Source of the DNA: CAZYWA01 sp964650975 [NCBI: uncultured bacterium]
Lineage (GTDB): Bacteria > JADJOY01
Assembly (NCBI GenBank): GCA_964650975.1
Contig: CAZYWA010000551.1
Location: forward strand, 1-5,238
DNA: 5,238 nt
Direction: 5' to 3'
The translations under genes and the position numbers were made by a program. Shown here piece by piece: positions 3,568-5,238 of this stretch (positions are counted from its first letter, which is position 1; the number at the start of each line of letters is the position of its first letter). Below the pieces are notes generated by a model. That model did no database searches and had not been told where the DNA came from. It was given only the letters and a program-made list of their open reading frames with translations.

Positions 3568-5238
3568 TGCGCGGGCCGCACGACCACGGCCGTGTCCGGG
3601 GCCAGCTTCACGGTGGTGCCGCTCATCGCGGTCCAGGTCGCCGAGCCGCTGGCGGGGAAGGTGCCGCCGCCGGAGAGCACCAGCTGCTGCCAGGAACCGC
3701 TGCCCATCGTGTAGGTCACGCTCGCGGTGGTCGGGTTCACCACCGCGGTGCCCTTGTCGTAGGCGCGGGTCACGAGGCCGTCGCCGCGGATCACCGCGTC
3801 GGCCAGCGCCGCGCCGATGTCGAGCGAGTCTTCCGGATAGGACTGCAGGTCCGAGGTCGCGTTGGTGGCCGCGAAGAAGTGGTACGAGCGCGGCGAGTTG
3901 ACGATCAGGTACGAGGCGTAGGACCACATGCGGCGCTGCATGTCGGTGGAAAGGGCGTAGTCCATGCCCACCGCCATCTTGCCGGACGCCACCACCGACG
4001 CGAAGTCGGTGATCACCTGCGTGTAGCGGGCTGGGTCGAAGAACTTGCCCGAATCCTTGTAGGCGAAGTCCTCGAAGAAGAGACCGTCGGCGTTCGCCAT
4101 GAGCTCGAGGCCGCGCAGGCCCTGCGCCGCACCGCCGGTGTACGAGTTGAGGATGATCTTGTGGCCGGGGATCGCGGCGCGGACGTCGGCCACGATCTGG
4201 CCGACCGCCGCGTAGTAGGCCGCGTCGCTGTAGTTCGACGGGAACTCGCTGATGAGGCTGGGGTCGATGATGCAGGCGTTGTCGAAGAACACCGCGTCGT
4301 AGCCCTGGGCGAGCTGGGCCTGCACGTTGGCGATCAGGATCTGGGTCCAGGCCGCGCGCTTCGACGGGGTGATGATGTCGAGCCAGTACCAGCCGTTGTC
4401 GGGCATCGTGACCGGCTTGCCGCTCGGGCCGTACCAGAAGAGGTCCTGCGACACCACCTGCGAGTAGCCGGGGTCGCCGGTGGGCGAGGTCGAGTCGGGT
4501 CCGTGGATGCCGCCGATCTTCTGGTACATGTAGATCGGGTCGGCCGGGTTCGCGGCGTGAACCGCGTTGATCTTCGACTGGCCCACGCCCACCAGGATCT
4601 GCATGTCCGCGACGTTGGCGACGAAGTTCACCTGGCTCGGGTCCGTGGTGAGCGAGCCCTTGAAGGCGGTGCGCGCGCCTTCGGTGGTCTCACTGGTGGT
4701 GGGCGGCGGCGGATCCGCGACGTAGCGGGTCACGGCCAGCGTGAGTGAATCGAGGTCGCTGGTGTCCTTGCCCGTCGTCGTCTGGTAGCGGACCCGCACG
4801 TAGCCGTTCGAGTCGAGGAAGCGCCCGAGGTCGCCGGTGAGCGCCCACGAGTACGACTTCCAGGTGTGAAGCGCGGCACCCGAGTTGGTTCCCAGCGTGA
4901 TCCACCCCTTGGTCGAGGGATCGCGAACCTGGAAAGTCCAGGTCTGGGTGCTGGTCGGCTCACCGTAGTAGTTCGCGGTCACCGAAATGCCCGACGCCGC
5001 GGCCAGGCTCATGTCGCTCGGGATCGTGAAATAGAAGACGCCCACGAAGCCCGAGCTCGTCGGCGTGTACCGCTGCGCCTTCGTCAAATCCGTGACGTTG
5101 CCCGAGAGGTCCTGGGTGGCCAGCACGCTCATGGGCTGTGAGCCCACCGACCCTTTGCTGGGCTGGACCTTGGACGGCCCCAGGTTGGTGGTGACGTAGC
5201 TCGCGTGGCCCGGAGTCGAGAGTCCGGCAACGCAGACG
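3564..5238 (-). CDS. Secreted TIM-barrel protein resembling GHL15/GH114-type glycoside hydrolases (N-terminus cut by window edge)
   Basis: 557 residues are visible, counted from the first whole codon at 5237, and the frame is open to the window edge. The first dozen (VCVAGLSTPGHA) look like the end of a signal peptide with a cleavage site near GHA|S, so perhaps 15-20 residues are missing. Residues about 31-170 form a beta-sandwich-like domain (TWTFQVRDPSTKGW, YVRVRYQTTTGKDTSDLDSLTLAV) that may bind carbohydrate. A PPPPTTSETTEG linker (176-187) follows. Residues about 200-460 read as a barrel: PIYMYQKIGG, WYWLDIITP, GYDAVFFDN with D319, KIILNSY, GLFFEDF with E389/D390, MAVGMDY, and SPRSYHFFA. 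D319 and E389 are the candidate catalytic acids, by analogy with families where acids end strands 4 and 6. The C-terminal beta domain (about 485-557) ends in VVVRPAQ. It probably acts on an extracellular polysaccharide, but the substrate is unknown. It converges with the methyltransferase cluster. Confidence 0.75.
   Translation of the reverse strand, partial: VCVAGLSTPGHASYVTTNLGPSKVQPSKGSVGSQPMSVLATQDLSGNVTDLTKAQRYTPTSSGFVGVFYFTIPSDMSLAAASGISVTANYYGEPTSTQTWTFQVRDPSTKGWITLGTNSGAALHTWKSYSWALTGDLGRFLDSNGYVRVRYQTTTGKDTSDLDSLTLAVTRYVADPPPPTTSETTEGARTAFKGSLTTDPSQVNFVANVADMQILVGVGQSKINAVHAANPADPIYMYQKIGGIHGPDSTSPTGDPGYSQVVSQDLFWYGPSGKPVTMPDNGWYWLDIITPSKRAAWTQILIANVQAQLAQGYDAVFFDNACIIDPSLISEFPSNYSDAAYYAAVGQIVADVRAAIPGHKIILNSYTGGAAQGLRGLELMANADGLFFEDFAYKDSGKFFDPARYTQVITDFASVVASGKMAVGMDYALSTDMQRRMWSYASYLIVNSPRSYHFFAATNATSDLQSYPEDSLDIGAALADAVIRGDGLVTRAYDKGTAVVNPTTASVTYTMGSGSWQQLVLSGGGTFPASGSATWTAMSGTTVKLAPDTAVVVRPAQ

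Noticed and set aside
2871-4748. 625-codon open frame on the + strand
   Set aside because: It covers part of the second methyltransferase in another frame, crosses the terminator region, and runs opposite the glycosidase-like gene. Its low-complexity RGGV/HRR composition is that of a shadow.

Overview
The window is high-GC bacterial DNA with Shine-Dalgarno-led, closely packed genes. It probably comes from an environmental Gram-negative bacterium. The species cannot be fixed from the sequence. The first methyltransferase resembles a family I know mainly from proteobacteria, and the last gene resembles secreted TIM-barrel glycosidase-like proteins of environmental bacteria.

Region 1 (1 to about 1159) looks like a decayed end of an integron gene-cassette array. 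It opens with a tandem 25-bp pair (3-52) that resembles the terminal repeats of an insertion sequence. A 94-bp attC-like recombination site follows (61-154), then a small SnoaL/NTF2-fold gene (266-664) typical of integron cassette cargo. Two more degenerate copies of the same attC arm lie at 658-710 and 797-866. About 300 bp without a convincing gene but with several short perfect hairpins leads up to the next gene. No integrase gene is visible.

Region 2 (1160-3405) is a co-directional three-gene cluster on the + strand: a class I SAM methyltransferase (1160-1804), a MOSC-domain protein of the YcbX/mARC type (1841-2584) and a second, different class I SAM methyltransferase (2605-3405). Gaps are 36 and 20 nt and every gene has its own purine-rich ribosome binding site, so they are probably one operon. 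No shared substrate can be read from the sequence.

Region 3 (3403-3566) is a convergent junction. A 13-bp perfect hairpin begins on the stop codon of the second methyltransferase. Next to it is a two-tier intrinsic terminator, with a T-run on the minus strand, serving the opposing gene.

Region 4 (3564-5238, minus strand) is a large secreted protein whose N-terminus runs off the window. It has the tail of a likely signal peptide, a beta-sandwich domain, a proline/threonine linker, a TIM-barrel resembling the GHL15/GH114-type glycoside hydrolase superfamily, and a C-terminal beta domain.

The most unusual material is the decayed cassette array beside an IS-like end. The rest is recognisable accessory metabolism and a secreted glycosidase-like protein. 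I found no CRISPR array, tRNA, rRNA or clear defence system.
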